Positions 12,955-25,303 of a DNA stretch of 64,000 nt are shown here, piece by piece. This stretch comes from Schizophyllum amplum (Eukaryota; Basidiomycota; Agaricomycetes; Agaricales; Schizophyllaceae): assembly GCA_007026445.1 (NCBI GenBank), contig VDMD01000029.1:1-64000 (forward strand), in the 5' to 3' direction. Below the pieces are notes generated by a model, which was not told the DNA's origin, ran no database searches, and saw only the letters and a program-made list of their open reading frames with translations. Both the position numbers and the translations under genes were made by a program. How positions within the stretch are numbered: the stretch's first letter is position 1; every line of letters starts with the position of its first letter.

Positions 12955-14345
12955 CTACTGGCCATTATGGAAGGGAACAGCAGGCCGCCTTGTGGCGATA
13001 AGCCTGACGCGTCGCTTCCAATGCGTCGCTGACAAGTATATGCTGTATAGAGGGTGGTCTTGCTCCTTAGCGACGCGAGAGCGCAACCTCCAAGACGAAA
13101 GCGAGGCAACAATAGCCTCAAAGCGCTCGGCGACCTGACCCATCGACGGACGCTTGAAGGGATCCTTCTGCGTCATATCGTTCACAAGAGGGCGCATGAA
13201 CTCCAACCCTAGTCGCGCAGAATGGAAGACTTCATTGCTCTTGGGATCTCTCAAGCCCTTCGCGAGCGAGCGTCAGTCGAAAGGCTGCGATAAGGCGGGT
13301 TTCCACTCACGTCCAAAAAGTCCTCGCGTATCCAATTCCCGAGGGAGTAAACATCGGTAGGGAAGGGATTGTGTGGCTTGAGCAGCCCACTAAAGGGATC
13401 TGCGGGGTCGTCCCCGACGAACTCGGGGACGGTCTTGTCGCCAGGCAGGATGGCGAAGTCCAAGGGCGGCGGATCGACCGTGTCGTACTGAGTAGACAAG
13501 CCGAAGTCGATAATATGATACGTGACGGGTCGCTCAGTGCGAGTGTACAATGCATGCCAGTTGCCTTGAAAGTCACGGCGCTTGTCTTGATGGGCGGGGT
13601 GGAAGGGAATAGTGTGCAAAGATGACCCGTCCATCATGATATTCAACCCGTGAATATCTCTGCGCAACATTTAATGATTGCCATTGCCAGTAAGGTTGTT
13701 CGGGGAATCGTACCGATGAGCGACCCTGTTCTCGTGCAGGAACAGCAGGCACTGGCGCGCTGTGAGTACGACGAGTATATTGAGGTCGATGATGACGCAC
13801 CTGAATGACTTGACGGAAACAATCGACAGCCTCCCCCACGGTGTCGAAACGAGGACTCGCATAGCCGCGCAGCAGCGGAAGAACCAGGATCTGGATATTC
13901 GTATCTTCTGGATCTTGGAGTACCTCGAGAACAGAAACACAGTGATTGCGCGGGTCCGAGGAAAGAGGAGGCGAGCATAACTTCGTGGTAAGCTCCACTT
14001 CATGCGGGTGACGACTGGCATCCACGCGCTTGAGCATTACGAAACGGCCGTCAGAGCGCGTCGCATCAAGCAGATACGGGTGCTTCCTCGCAATAGTCAG
14101 TCAACGTCTGCCAGTAAAATATGTGGCGTGTCACTCACGCGGATGGGCACGCGGTCCTCTGCATCGAATTTGTGGACCCCTTCGGTATGCCAGGAAGGCT
14201 CCCAACCAGGTCTATACCGCGCACGTAGCACGTACCCTCGGCTTTCGAGCCATGGTTGATGGGCGATCCACCATTTCTCACCGCTCCGTAGAGTGCTGAA
14301 CGTCTGGCTGGGCAGACTGAACATCCCCCTGGATGTTGTTTCCAT
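12955..14345 (-). CDS. Kinase-like protein, copy A (intact)
   Basis: Member of a protein-kinase-like family that is expanded in Agaricomycetes. Order of blocks: N-terminal EKWWIAHQPWLESRGY with a Trp/Arg-rich RYRPGWEPSW; the lysine in FVMLKRV with HEVEL as candidate helix-C glutamate; SSDPRNHC; PRFDTVGEAVDCFRQVIQ; catalytic loop VAHRDIHGLNIMMD (HRD plus Asn); IDFGLS as DFG; VPEF and PTDVYSLGNWIRE; then GLEFMRPLVNDM and the tail HWKRRVRL. A classical glycine loop is not seen. Four introns can be placed and the whole frame is open, from ATG 14345 to TAG 12955. Catalytic residues are present, so activity is plausible, but the role is unknown. Fragment F at 28.8-29.4 kb is a near-identical copy of its middle. 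Confidence 0.85.
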
Positions 14346-14698
14346 ATGCGATGAGTGACGGATGATAGGTCGCCTTTCCTGTAGTTCTGGGTGCTGGTAG
14401 GAAGACTTGAGGAAGAGAGCGACTCACGCGCCCATCAAGTCCGCGTCACCCCAGTCGTGGGAAGCTCCCAGGCGCCGCCACTTCGCAATTGTTAAGGCCG
14501 AGAACACCCGGGAAATCACGATTAGAGGATGTTCTGGTAGACTCTTGTGTTGCTGAAGGCAGTACATTGCTCAAGTTGTGCGCAAAAGAGCTTCATAATA
14601 ACGGGGAATCAAATTGCGGAGACATCGACAAACATGCAGGAACATACATGAGAAATACAACAGCTTTCCCAACCTTGCGAGTGCATAGCGTACCGCCA
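14346..14698. other. Spacer between copies A and B
   Basis: This holds the promoter of copy A's 5' side and the 3' flank of copy B. The part from about 14560 to the stop of copy B is clearly similar to the 3' flank of copy C at 19305-19461, so the duplication that made B and C carried its flank along. Confidence 0.55.
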
Positions 14699-16017
14699 TC
14701 ACTGCTTCTCGAAGGAAGGTATGGCTGGCTGCCTGTCCAAAATCAATCTCACACGACGCTTCCAGTGCGACGCGGAAAGACACAACGCGTGTAGATGGTC
14801 ACCCTTCTGCCGCACGCGGGAGCGCAGCTTCCACGCAGAAAGGGAAGAGACGGTGGCCTCAAATCTGTCGACGACCTGGTCGATGGTCGGGCGCTTGGAA
14901 GGGTCTGCCTGGACCATGTCATTGACGAGCGGTCGTAGGAAGCCAAGTCCCCTGCATCGTGCTCTGGTTTCAGAGCCCTGCAAGAAACGATCTCAGTCAA
15001 ATACGTGAAGAACTCTAGGAGATGCGCTTACGTCCAGATAATCCTCGCGTATCCAGTTGCCGAGGCAATAAATGTCGGTGAGGAAAGGGTTATGCGGCTT
15101 GCGTAGACCCGAATATGGCTTAGCAGGATCACCGCCAATGTATTCTGGAACTGACTGGTCACCACCAAGAATGGGAACTGCAAGAGGGGGCGGGTCGACG
15201 GTGTCGAACTGTATCGACAAACCGAAATCGATGATGTAGTATTTGACGGGCCTCTCGGTGCGAGTATACGAGGCGTGCCAATGGCCTTCGAAATCGCGCC
15301 GCATGTCTTGACGTGTGGGATGGAAGGGGATGGTGGATAGGGGAGAGGCGTCCATCATGATATTGAGCGTGTGGATGTCGCTGGAAGACAAAAATTCAGC
15401 TATATACCTGGCATGCGCATTGGGACGCACCGATGAGCGATCTTGTTCTCGTGCAGAAACTGTACACACTACTCGGCCTTTAGTAGATGCTTTGTATATC
15501 TAGCAAGTTTTGCACCTGAATGATCTGGCGAAAGCAATGGATCACCTCACCGACTGTGTCAAACCGAGGATCCGCGTGTTCTCGTAGCAGCGGTAGTATC
15601 ATGATCTGTATGTCGTCGTCGTCTGGCACTTGCAAGACGTCATAGAGCGGGACGCAGTGGTTTCGAGGATCAGACAACAGTGGCGGCGAGTTGAGCATCA
15701 CTGTCAGTGCCACTTCACGCGGGCTGACCGACTTCGGCACGCGCTTCATCATCACCACAGTGCCATCAGACAGTCGCGTTGCATCCAGAACACCTCTGGA
15801 CTGGTTGACGATGTCAGCTGCGTATTTCGATACAGTGGAAAGCACGCACAAATGGTGCGTATCCATCCTCCACCGCAACCCGAAGCCGTTTGGTGCCGTA
15901 CCAGGAGGGTCTCCACCCAGGTTGGTAGCGCGGACGAAGTTTGTATCCCAGGCTTGCGAGCCACGGCCGGCGCGCGATCCACCACTTTTCTTCCTCCCAT
16001 AACTCGTTGTCGGCCAT
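14699..16017 (-). CDS. Kinase-like protein, copy B (intact)
   Basis: Second open member of the kinase-like family. It starts MADNELWEEEKWWIARRPW at ATG 16017 and ends HWKRRVRLILDRQPAIPS followed by FEKQ and TGA at 14699. The blocks match copy A: lysine in VVMMKRV, PRFDTVGEVIHCFRQIIQ, HRDIHTLNIMMD formed across an intron, IDFGLS, VPEYIGGDP, LTDIYCLGNWIRE, and LGFLRPLVNDMVQ. All four introns have GT-AG ends and their phases agree with copy A. The longer upstream open stretch to 16122 has no better start. It is closest to copy C, and the two share DNA similarity beyond the coding part. Function unknown; it could be an active kinase, since the Lys, HRD, Asn and DFG are all present. Confidence 0.85.
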
Positions 16018-17253
16018 GTCGGATGTCGAGTGTCCGCTGATGATCTTCAGTAGGGGGGAAGGGGATGGGAGGGCAGCAGGGAGCCAGATGATTGCATAGG
16101 AAGCTGAGGATTGCCCATACAACTCCGAGTCGCCGCGGTGAGCCTGCGAAGAAAGAAAAAGGTTTCGCCGTCACCCACGGTCATCCCTGGGAAGTCTGGC
16201 GCTGACTTACGTCCGACCTCAACAATAACGCCTCGAGGCGTATACACACAGGTGCGAACAAGATGCTTCATGGGGGTCTTCCTGTGCTTGCTCGTGGAAG
16301 GGGCAGGTGGCCCTGGTTACTCGAAGCAGTGACGGGATTACGCAAATGTTCCCACGCAATCTGCTTCCGTCTGCTGCTCCATTCGATCTCTTTTGTTCCC
16401 AATTCGTCCGATCTGAGTCCAACGCTTTCGATGCTATTATGTGCACGATTTGTCGCTTCGTTGTTGTTTCCGGTCGTACTGAAGAAGCAGACAGTCTCAT
16501 GATTCGTCCATGCTCGACGTGGCAGCGTTGACTTCGAAAGTGCGTACTGAATGCTTCATGGTCCCCCTGTGACCTGTCTGTACTTACTTACTCGTCCAAG
16601 GATAGATGGGAGTCGTGGTCATGGTTTCTCAAACAACGGGATTACATCATAGGCCAACCCATCGATCATCGAAAACAGCTCCCGTCTGCGACTATTCGCG
16701 CTCTTTGTCCCGTATTCGTCCAAACTTCGACAGACTTCGGTGCTGTGTATATGTCAAGGTTAGTCGCTCTATTGTTGCGTCCTGTTGCGATGGAGAAAAT
16801 AGTCAGTCTCACGCGCATACAGCAACTATCCGTTCGTGTTGGGCGTGCCTGCGTTGCCGACTTCGCTATACTTACGAGATGAGTCTTCTGCGAAGGGACC
16901 CAACCATTGACCAGTGCTAGGTCGGCGGAAACATGGTCTCAATGGTTGAGGCGTCTACTTCGCTATACCATCCGTTGTCGTTGTGGCGACCACCCCAGTT
17001 CCTTCTCGTTTATTGAACGATCAAGCGGCGATGAATCCGACGAGTTCGAGGGCCTTAAAGCTCTCAACTGTCCGCCATCCTTTCGGCAGTGCCTCACCGT
17101 CCTATCATCTCGCGCCTGCCGCACTTTGCCTCCACGTCCTCCTTGCCTGACTTTGCATCCGCATCCCATCCCTTCCTCGCCTCTACTGTCGACTCGGTAC
17201 CAACGCGCAGTGCGCCATTTGCATCGAACCTCCTGCCAGACCCGCCAGCCAGC
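16018..17253. other. Intergenic, no gene assigned
   Basis: Upstream of copy B (minus) and of the hypothetical gene at 17254 (plus), so it should hold both promoters. Overlapping open stretches at 16047-16531 and 16606-17088 show no family pattern. The plus frame is open upstream from about 17089, so the following gene might start earlier than I place it. Confidence 0.45.
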
Positions 17254-18843
17254 ATGGAAATCGGGGTCGAAGATGTCGCTGGCATCGATGGCTTCAACGT
17301 TGGAGGCGAAGTTGACTCTAAAATGATCTCCACTGTACTTGACCTCATAGGTGGCGCCTTTCGGGGACGCATCGTGAAGAAAGAGCTGAAGAAGGAGAAA
17401 GACATCATCGACAAGATCGACCGCCTTTTGCGCGAGCGCGCAAACCACATGTCGGATGAGGATCTCACGGAATGCTTCAAGCTGCTCGAGCGGTACGTGT
17501 ACCATCTACACTCATTTGCAGTGGATGTCGGCCGCTTACGGGATCTTGAACACTGCAGGGCCAGAGAGGAGCACAGCGATTTGGAACGGTTATCGCAAGA
17601 CTTCTCGACACGCTGGTCTCGTACCACCGTGGAGATGGCCCAGGGTCTTACCAAGACGTGCATCGCAAGTCACAGACAGTGTGAAGTGAGCTCGTTGCAT
17701 CCGCTGAAGTATAGTTCTGATCGTCCTTCGTAGCGACGATCGAAGAGAACCGACGATGGCGAGGTTGAAGAAATGCTCCATGCCGCTCGTGCCTCGGCGG
17801 GTCCGGAGGTCAGGCGTCCTGAGCCTGCTCGACGTCAGCTGTTCCATGTCGCGCATTCGAGAGATGCTGATATTGTCTGTTAGCCGTGGCGTCTGCACAT
17901 GCCAAGGTTTGCGACTACATTCTTCTCGTCAGTCGCCGGTCCCCCCCATCGTCGTCCGTTATGGCTGCCTTCATCGAAACCTTGTCCAAACTGAACCACG
18001 CTGAGGATGATGGTGCGTGTGTATTTCTTTCGCGTGTCCCTCAAGGCGACCGATATGCTGACTTTTTATATTAGATCTTGTAGCTTTGGTATACAATGAT
18101 AATATGTATCCCACAGTTTACACTGACCATCTTATGTGCATTTCAGCTTACGGCGCCATCTACCCTCGCCTTCAAGGAACCCCCCATCTTGATCACGATC
18201 GAGGCTCGATGGAGAAAGGCCACGCAAGCGGAGGGCGTCAATTTCTGGCAGTCCTGTGCGAAGGCTCTGCTTGGCGAAGCTAAGGACGACCCAATCGGAC
18301 ATGGGACGGCTCGCATCCATGTCGCAATGGTTGCAAGCCCGGTGGACAACTTACTGGTCGCAAGTGATCTCATTGGCTACGATCTCGACATCACAGGTGT
18401 AATGAGCTGGAAGCTTACGGTATGCCTGTCGCATTCCCTTTGATTTCTCGATGCTTAATCATAAACAGGACGGGAGATTCAAACTCCTTATCGGCGAGGA
18501 GGCCTTTTCGAACAGCGCAGTCATCGACAAGGTTAACGGTGCTATCACAGGTAAACGCCCTGACTTCCCCGTGTGCTTGTCCTTTCCAGTGTTGCTCACT
18601 CGTGCCGCGCGTGGCCCAGATCATATTCTAGACAAGACCTTCTCCAAGAGCGTCGGACGCATGGTCAGGACGATGAAGCTCGATCGCATTGGTGCGCTAC
18701 CTCTTGTCTTGAACAGAGACATAGTCACTCATGCTGTTGGCCAGTGTTGGGACCGAATGAGCCTGTGGTCGACGGGACGATTTGACCGTGTATCGAGCTC
18801 CTTGAGCGCATTGCTGATCATCGTTCTATCCGCCTTGGGATAA
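17254..18843 (+). CDS. Hypothetical protein, multi-exon
   Basis: I do not recognise this family. A spliced frame can be followed from ATG 17254 (MEIGVEDVAGIDGF) to a stop at 18841-18843. Exon 1 encodes a charged, probably helical segment (KELKKEKDIIDKIDRLLRERANHM, then an HCRAREEHSDLERLSQDF stretch). Later exons read RRSKRTDDGEVEEML, SAHAKVCDYILLVSRR, a tiny DLVAL exon, then LTAPSTLAFKEPPILITIEARW and IGYDLDITGVMSWKLT. The last exon ends in a hydrophobic LLIIVLSALG. About five introns are used; two near 17.8-18.1 kb are the least certain. The frame is also open upstream to 17089, with another possible ATG. The gene is a plus-strand gene inside the minus-strand kinase array. No catalytic motif is visible. 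Confidence 0.5.
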
Positions 18844-19461
18844 CCATTCTCGCAGACATCAGTTGGGCTGCGCCCGCCGACTGTCCTTTCTTTGATTGTG
18901 GTTGCAAGGCGTCTACCAGATGACCCGTCAATCCTTTTTGTGGAGCCAGGTTTTGCGTCGGACCGTGACATTGCCCCCGTGCTTCTTCCCGTCCTGGTCC
19001 CAGTGATCCATTCCCCGTTTCTCTTACGTGACTTAGTAGTCCGCCTGTGGTCTACTTATATGTATGCCGTTCTACTTATGTATCGTGTACCCGTCCGACC
19101 GTGAACAGTGACTATATAGTGTCAATATCAATACTCATGCCAGGAAAGCCTTCGAGCATTATGACCTCAGTTTGAATTTGCCGTTGTGAATATACGACGT
19201 GTCGGAAAACAGTCTGACTGCAGCCGTCATGAAGTTTTGAAAGGCGCTGGATGTCACTCCATTTATGCCGAGCGATGCTTTTCAATGCGGATCTGGTAAA
19301 CTCTCTGAGGTGTTGCTGAAGGGAGCGGCCCTCATATATCTCATACCATGCGCCTCAGAGCTTTATGATAATAGGGGATACAATTGCGAAGCCTACAGAC
19401 AGGGAGGAACATACAGGACAAACAGCTCTTCACGACATCGGCAGTGCAAAGCGTATCACCA
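18844..19461. other. Intergenic, with duplicated 3' flank of copy C
   Basis: No gene seen. From about 19305 the sequence resembles the 3' flank of copy B (about 14560-14698), which marks the duplicated unit. The rest is the 3' flank of the hypothetical gene at 17-19 kb. Confidence 0.5.
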
Positions 19462-20779
19462 TCACTGCTTCTTGAGGGAAGGCACAGCCGGCTGTCCCGC
19501 CAAGATCAACCTCACGCGACGCTTCCAGTGCGACGCGAAGAGCTCTAACGCGTCTGCAGGGTGGTCACCCTTCTTCCGCACGCGGGAGCGCAGCTTCCAC
19601 GAAGAAAGGGAAGAGACGACGGCCTCAAACTGTCGACAACTTGGTCGATGGTCGGGCGCTTGAAGGGTCTACCTGGACCATGTCGTTTACGAGTGGCCGA
19701 AGGAAACCGAGTCCCTTGAACCGAGGCTTTGTTTTGGAACCCTGCGAGGCACGACATGAGTGAAGTGTAGGATGAGCAGGACGCACTCACGTCGAGGAAA
19801 TTCGCGAATCCAGTTGCCGAGGCAATATATGTCGGTGTAGAAAGGGTTATGCGGTTTGCGTAGACCGAATATGGTCGACCAGGGTCATCGCCATGTATTC
19901 GGGACTGACTGGTCCCCCCAAGGATCGGTAATTCCAGAGGGGCGGATCGACGATGTTGTATCGACCGAACCAAAGTCGATGATTAGTACTTGACGGGCCT
20001 TTCAGTGCGAGTATACGAGGGGCGCCAATGGCCTTTGAAGTCACGCCGCATATTCTGACGTGTGGGATGGAAGGGGACAGTGGATAAGGGAGATGCGTCC
20101 ATCATGATATTGAGGACGTGAATGTCGCTGGAAGACAACGAGTGAGCTTCAAGCCTGACGTTCGCATCCGGACGCACCGATGAGCTATCTTGTTCTCATG
20201 CAGAAACTGTACACACTATCCGGCTTTTAGTAAGTGCTTTGCATATCCAGCAAATTTCGCACCTGAATGACCTGGCGAAAGCAATGAATGGCCTCGCCGA
20301 CTGTGTCAAAAGGGGGGTTTGCGTGGCCTCGAAGCAGTGGGAGCACCATGATCTGTATGTCGTCGTCGTCTGGCACTTGCAACACGTCATAGAGCGGGAC
20401 ACAGTGGTTTCGAGGATCAGACAACTGTGGCGGCGAGTTAAGCATCACTGTCAGTTCCACTTCACCCGGGCTGATCGACTTCGGCACGCGCTTCATCATC
20501 ACCACAGTGCCGTCGGACAGGCGCGTCGCGTCCAGGACACCTCTGGACTTGTCAACGATATCAGCTGCGGGTTTTGGTACGGAGCAAAGCACGCACAAAT
20601 GGTGCATATCCATCCTCCGCCGTAAGTCGAAGCCGATTGGTGCCGTACCAGGACGGTTTCCATCCGGGTTGGTAGCGCGGACGAAGTTTGTATCCTAGGC
20701 TTGCGAGCCACGGCCGGCGCGCGATCCACCACTTCTCTTCATCCCACAACTCGCGTTCTGCGTCGCCAGACCCCGTCAT
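19462..20779 (-). pseudogene. Kinase-like copy C, decayed
   Basis: A relative of copy B with the same block order: start MTGSGDAERELWDEEKWW at 20779, VVMMKRVPKSISPGEVEL, SDPRNHC, DIHVLNIMMDASPL, and an end LKKQ with TGA at 19462. The 5' half is nearly open. From about 20000 downwards many single bases are missing relative to copy B: after RPVKY the reading hits a stop because one base of the second Tyr codon is lost, and further losses follow in the DFG segment, the VPEY segment and the LRKPHNPF segment, plus one near 19630 in the VVDRFE helix. I count at least five frame changes. It cannot make a full protein in any spliced form I could build. Confidence 0.85.
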
Positions 20780-21497
20780 ATCGAATGTTCGTCGAGGAGC
20801 TGAAAGAAGCGTTGGAAAGGCTGAGGAGGAAATGTGGCAACGAATAAGGGCACCCACCCCACCGCGTTCATTTAGCTCGAAGAATGCCCGCAGCGCCGTT
20901 CCCCCAGCACCGGAAGCCGTCCGATGGCTATTGTGTTCTCCGAAGGTAGGACTCAATGTCCGGATGGAGCGATATAGCGACCGTTGTCTTGCGGAAGTCC
21001 CTCTTTCCACGTTCGAGAGAACCGGCAGTGACATGTGCTACCTGTAGACGTTTCGAGGGAACGATATAGACCAGGAAGCGACGGACTCACGTCAAGCTCA
21101 GCCTGCGAGAGTTCAGTCAGGACGCAGCAGCCGTAAGGGGGTGCTTCGGACGGGCTTCCTTGTCACCGCCCGGCTATCCTATTGTTTAAAGAACAACAGG
21201 AAGGGCCGTCGAGAAGCGGCACACAACAGGCCAACAGCGCGTGACGTCTATTGAAGCAGCCTGACTGTCAGGCATGGTTGATAGGCAAGTGGAAGCCGTG
21301 GAACAGTACTCACCAGCATGAGAACGGGAAGACGTGGAAAGTGGGGTCCTGGTTGGAACGACGGTGGCAGAACGGATGGGGCCGATGCCTTCAGACTACC
21401 GCATTGAGGATCACAATACACACCCAATTACGCAGAGAAATATATCCAAAAACGAAAGAAGTACAGTTCTTGAGCGTATCATAGCGCGAAGACAAAC
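20780..21497. other. Spacer between copies C and D
   Basis: No gene assigned. It contains the upstream side of copy C and the 3' flank of copy D. An open stretch at 20688-21047 on the plus strand overlaps copy C and has no protein-like pattern. Confidence 0.5.
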
Positions 21498-22856
21498 TCA
21501 TCGACACTCAGCGTAAGCGCACGAAGGCACGGCGGCACGATGCGCAATGACAAAACCAACGCGGCGCAGCCAGTGCACCGTCGCAAGGTAAAGGCTATGC
21601 AGGGGATGGTCTTGCTCCTTGGCTACGCGAGAGCGCAGCTTCCAAGTCGACAGCTCGCCGACGATGGTCTCGAAACGATCACGACTGGTCGATTGGGGCC
21701 GCTTGGAGGGCTCTGCTTGGACCATGTCGTCGACTAATGGCCGAAGAAACTCCAGACCGAGCACCTTCGAATGAACGGACACCTCGCCGTTGGCTATCGT
21801 CTCGCCCTAAAGCAGAATTTCAGTCAGAGTACAAAAGGCTTGGGTGATCGCGCCTACGTCCAAGAAATCTTCTCGAACCCAATTTCCGAGGCAATAATAT
21901 CCGTGACGAACAGGTTGTGGGGCGTCCGTACGCCCCCAAACGGCTTGGAGGGTCGTCACCAGCCCACTCGGGGACAGATTGGTCGCCGCCAAGAATCGTA
22001 TTCCAGAGGCGGGGGATCAACGCTGTCATATCGCGTGGATAGGCCCATGTCGATGAGATAGTACTTGACCGGTCGCCGAGTGCGGGTGTGCCGCGCGTGC
22101 ATCACCCTTGAAGTCGAGGCGCATGTCCTGAACGATAGGATGGAAAGGAGTCGTGTACAGCGGCGATGCATCCATCATAATATTCAGCACATAAACATCT
22201 CTGAGAAAAACTTTGAGACTATGTATACAAATAATACTTCGACGTACTTGTGGGCGATCTTGTTCTCGTGCAAGAATTGTAACTTAGGCACTATCCGAGC
22301 GTTAACATAGATAGAACAGCGCGATGACGATGAGTAACGCACCTGAAAGATTTGGCGGAGGCAGTTACCACCTCGCCACTGTGTCGAAACGAGGTTCTGG
22401 CCAGCAGTGGCAGACCATGATTTGTTCATCGTCGGCGTCCGGAACTTGCAGTAGCCCGAGCAGGGGGGTACAATGGTTGCGCGGATCGAAGGACAGAGGT
22501 GGCGAATTCAGCAGGGTGGTCAGGCTCACTTCCCTGGGTTGCGTGCTTTGATGACGCGCTTCAGCATGACTACAACGCCGTCGGACTTGCGCGTCGCGTC
22601 TAGCAGAAATCGGTGCTTGATCTGAGATGAGTTCACGTCTACTTACTACGCAACACAATGCACGCACACGTATTGGACGACCATCCTCCGCGTCCATACG
22701 ACGAGTCTTGGTGTCGGCCAAGAAGGTTTCCAACCAGGTCGGTATCGTGGACGCAGCATAAGCCTAGCCCTTGGCTTTCGAGCCAGGGCTGGTGGGCGGC
22801 CCACCACTCCTCGGCGCCGGCTCGGCCTCCCAAAGCTCTTCGCTCGTCATTGTCAT
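21498..22856 (-). pseudogene. Kinase-like copy D, decayed
   Basis: Recognisable pieces of the family in the right order but in different frames: EEWWAAHQPWLESQG, then RPRYRPGWKPSW one base out of phase, then DTKTRRMDAEDGRPIR after another shift, EVSLTTLLNSPPLSFDPRNHC, PRFDTVAR, NIMMDASPLY, RPVKYYLIDMGLSTRYDSVDPPPLE, and the C-terminal GLEFLRPLVDDMVQAEPSKRP followed by another shift. The start would be near 22856 and the TGA is at 21498. The DFG triad reads DMG, so even a repaired copy would lack the usual Phe. At least four frame changes make it a pseudogene. It stands apart from the B/C and E/G pairs in sequence. Confidence 0.85.
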
Positions 22857-23197
22857 GATTGACCTAAAAGAAAGAGATGGGAGGAAGTCTAAGTTGCAAG
22901 CCATGCGCACATACCTCTAAGTACTTCCTCAGCATCGCAAGTACCCATGACACGAACTCAGTAATCGCCGTTGGGATGGAGAATGTTTTGAAGTCGGCGA
23001 TCCGAAATCGTTAGCCCGGACCGGCGAGAGGCCCTGGCACGACCGTCGTCCGTCGACCGGCGTTCGCGGTGCGCGCCACAGGCTACTTGGACTCAGCGTA
23101 CTTTGCTCGCATCTAGAATTCGGGATATAATGCATTTCAAAGATTCAGATGATGCGATACAAGGATAATTTGTAGGCGCTGGCTGCCAACGGGCAGC
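22857..23197. other. Spacer between copies D and E
   Basis: No gene seen. The sequence next to the copy E stop, from about 23150, is repeated next to the copy G stop at about 29378, showing that the E/G duplication includes this 3' flank. Confidence 0.55.
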
Positions 23198-24549
23198 TCA
23201 TTCCGTAAATGGTGATGGCACCGCGGGACGTCGCAAAGCCACGAGCTGCACGCGGCGGGCCCAGTGCCTGATGGAAAGATACATGCTGTGCATCCAATTG
23301 TCCCCCTCTTTTCCTACGCGGGAACGCAGCTTCCAACTCGACAAGCTGTTAATGAGGGATTCATACTTGGCCAATACTTGATCCATGGTCGGCCTCTCGT
23401 CAGGCTCAATGCGAGTCATCTCGTCGACCAACGGTCTGAGAAATTCGAGACCTAGACGCCTCGAAAAATCGACTCCCTGTACATGACCCGTCAATTTGTG
23501 GTACATCAGCAAATGCGGAAGCCGACTCACCTCAAGAAAGTCCTCGCGAATCCAGTTACCGAGACAGTATACGTCGGTAGGAAAGGGGTTGTACGGGTTA
23601 TCAAAACCATCCCCGAGAAATTCGGGCACTGTCTTGTCGCCCCGCGGATAGGTAGCTCCGCAGGAGGTTCGTTGAGGGAGTCATACTTGATGGACAAGCC
23701 GAAGTCAATTACGTAGTACTTGACCGGTCGCTGTGTGCGAGTGAATGAAGGGTACACGCTGCCCTTCCAGTCGCGCCGCATCCTGATCTCAGCCGGATGA
23801 AACGGAGTCTTGTACAATGGTGCAGCGTCCATCATGAGGTTGAGCGTGTGTATGTCCCTTGAAGTGTCAGTAAGTCAGGGTCTCCGTCGAGCCCAATCCC
23901 GAGCGCACCTATGAGTGATATTGTTGGCGTGCAAGAATTGGATGCACTGCACAAGGTCAGCATAGTAGACATGCGAGGGCGCAAACAAGAGCGCACCTCG
24001 AAAACCTGCTGCAAACAAGCGACGACCTCGCCCACGGTGTCGAAGCGCGGCTGGTCATATTCGCGCAACAGGGGGAGGACCATAATATGCGTGTCGTCTT
24101 CATCAGGTACCGACAGCACTTCGAGAACTGGAGCGCAGTGATTGCGCGGGTCGGACGACAGTAGCGGGGACGAGAGCAGCGTGGTTATTTCGAGTTCAGC
24201 CGGATGGCGTTGTTTATTCACGCGTTTCAGAACAACGTAGACTCCGTCTGACGTGCGCGTCGCATCGAGGATGTCGAGGAACTTGGAGGGACCATGATTC
24301 AATGAAAGGCTTAGATGACTTGAGAATACGACTCACAGACTGCGCGTAGCGGTCCTCCGCGTCTATAAACTTGACGCTTGGGTTGTGCCAAGAGGGCTCC
24401 CAACCTGGGCGAAAGCGCGGTCGCAGCAGGTAGCCCCGACTTTCCAGCCAAGGCTGGTGGTCAACCCACCATCGCTCTTGCGGCCGTATCGTGCTGACAA
24501 GTCTCCGTCGAGACTGCTGGACAGCCCGATCGACGGTTATCGGAGCCAT
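23198..24549 (-). pseudogene. Kinase-like copy E, one frameshift
   Basis: Reads MAPITVDRAVQQSRRRLVST from ATG 24549 through RYRPGW-like RFRPGWEPSW, the lysine in VYVVLKRVNK, PRFDTVGEVVACLQQV, HRDIHTLNLMMD, IDFGLSIKYD, PTDVYCLGNWIRE and GLEFLRPLVDEM to RRPAVPSPFTE with TGA at 23198. Introns match those of A and B in position and phase. One fault was found: at 23640-23643 there are four C (plus strand) where the sister copy G has five, which breaks the frame between the DFG segment and VPEF. All catalytic residues are otherwise kept. It is thus a very young pseudogene, or an active gene with one miscalled base in a homopolymer. Confidence 0.75.
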
Positions 24550-25303
24550 GCCGGAAATTTAGCACGGTTGTAGGACACGCTGTTTTTCGAGAGAGGCAAG
24601 CAAGCAAGAGATGAAAGGCTCGCACTGAGCGAAGAGGGGGTCGAATGTTGCCACGCCATCGTGTAAAGAACCAAAGCTTCTGCCGGCCGCTATACAATGG
24701 CGTTGTGTCCGGGCCGGGCCGAATGCCGACGGATTCAGAAGGCTTGCGATTGTTTCCCACTTTAGTTGCTTTCAGGCTTCCTACTCCAGCGCTGTCTCTC
24801 CGTGTGCCACCGTCTGCTCGCGACACTTGAGTTAAATAACTCGCACTCCCATGGTTGCTTCACAGTAGCAGGTCTGGCTACCCTTGTCCATCTTCTTCAT
24901 GTATGCCGTCGACGCGTCATGAGCATGAATAGTCGTGGTGCAGTTACCTCGTCTCTCACCATATTTTGAGCTCAATATGGCTTCTCACAAAGGCCTGTAT
25001 TCAGATACAGCTTCGTTGTCGTATCGCCCGTCGCAGAGAAGCGCAGGCCACTCAGGCTACCTTGGATGCCATAGATTTCCCCTCGCAACAACAACTCGTG
25101 CCCCTTTTGCTACCCAGCAACGGAAGAACAATAGGCTCATTCATCGAATACACCCGCCATTTACTTAGGTGGGAGTGAAAGCGCCCTCGCTCCTGGCTTA
25201 AATAACATGCGCGCCGGTGAGACTGGCATTCCCCCTCTTACTCACATCCTCTCCCTTTACCTCTATCGCTCTCGGACCACTTCTTTTATTTCCCGTCGTA
25301 ATC
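24550..25303. other. Intergenic, probable divergent promoters
   Basis: Lies between copy E (minus) and the hypothetical gene at 25304 (plus). Open stretches here are short and overlap in several frames. No RNA gene or repeat was recognised. Confidence 0.5.

Noticed and set aside
17493..17521. Possible intron with GTACGT donor and TTTGCAG acceptor
   Set aside because: At 29 bp it is too short for a spliceosomal intron, and the frame is open through it without splicing.
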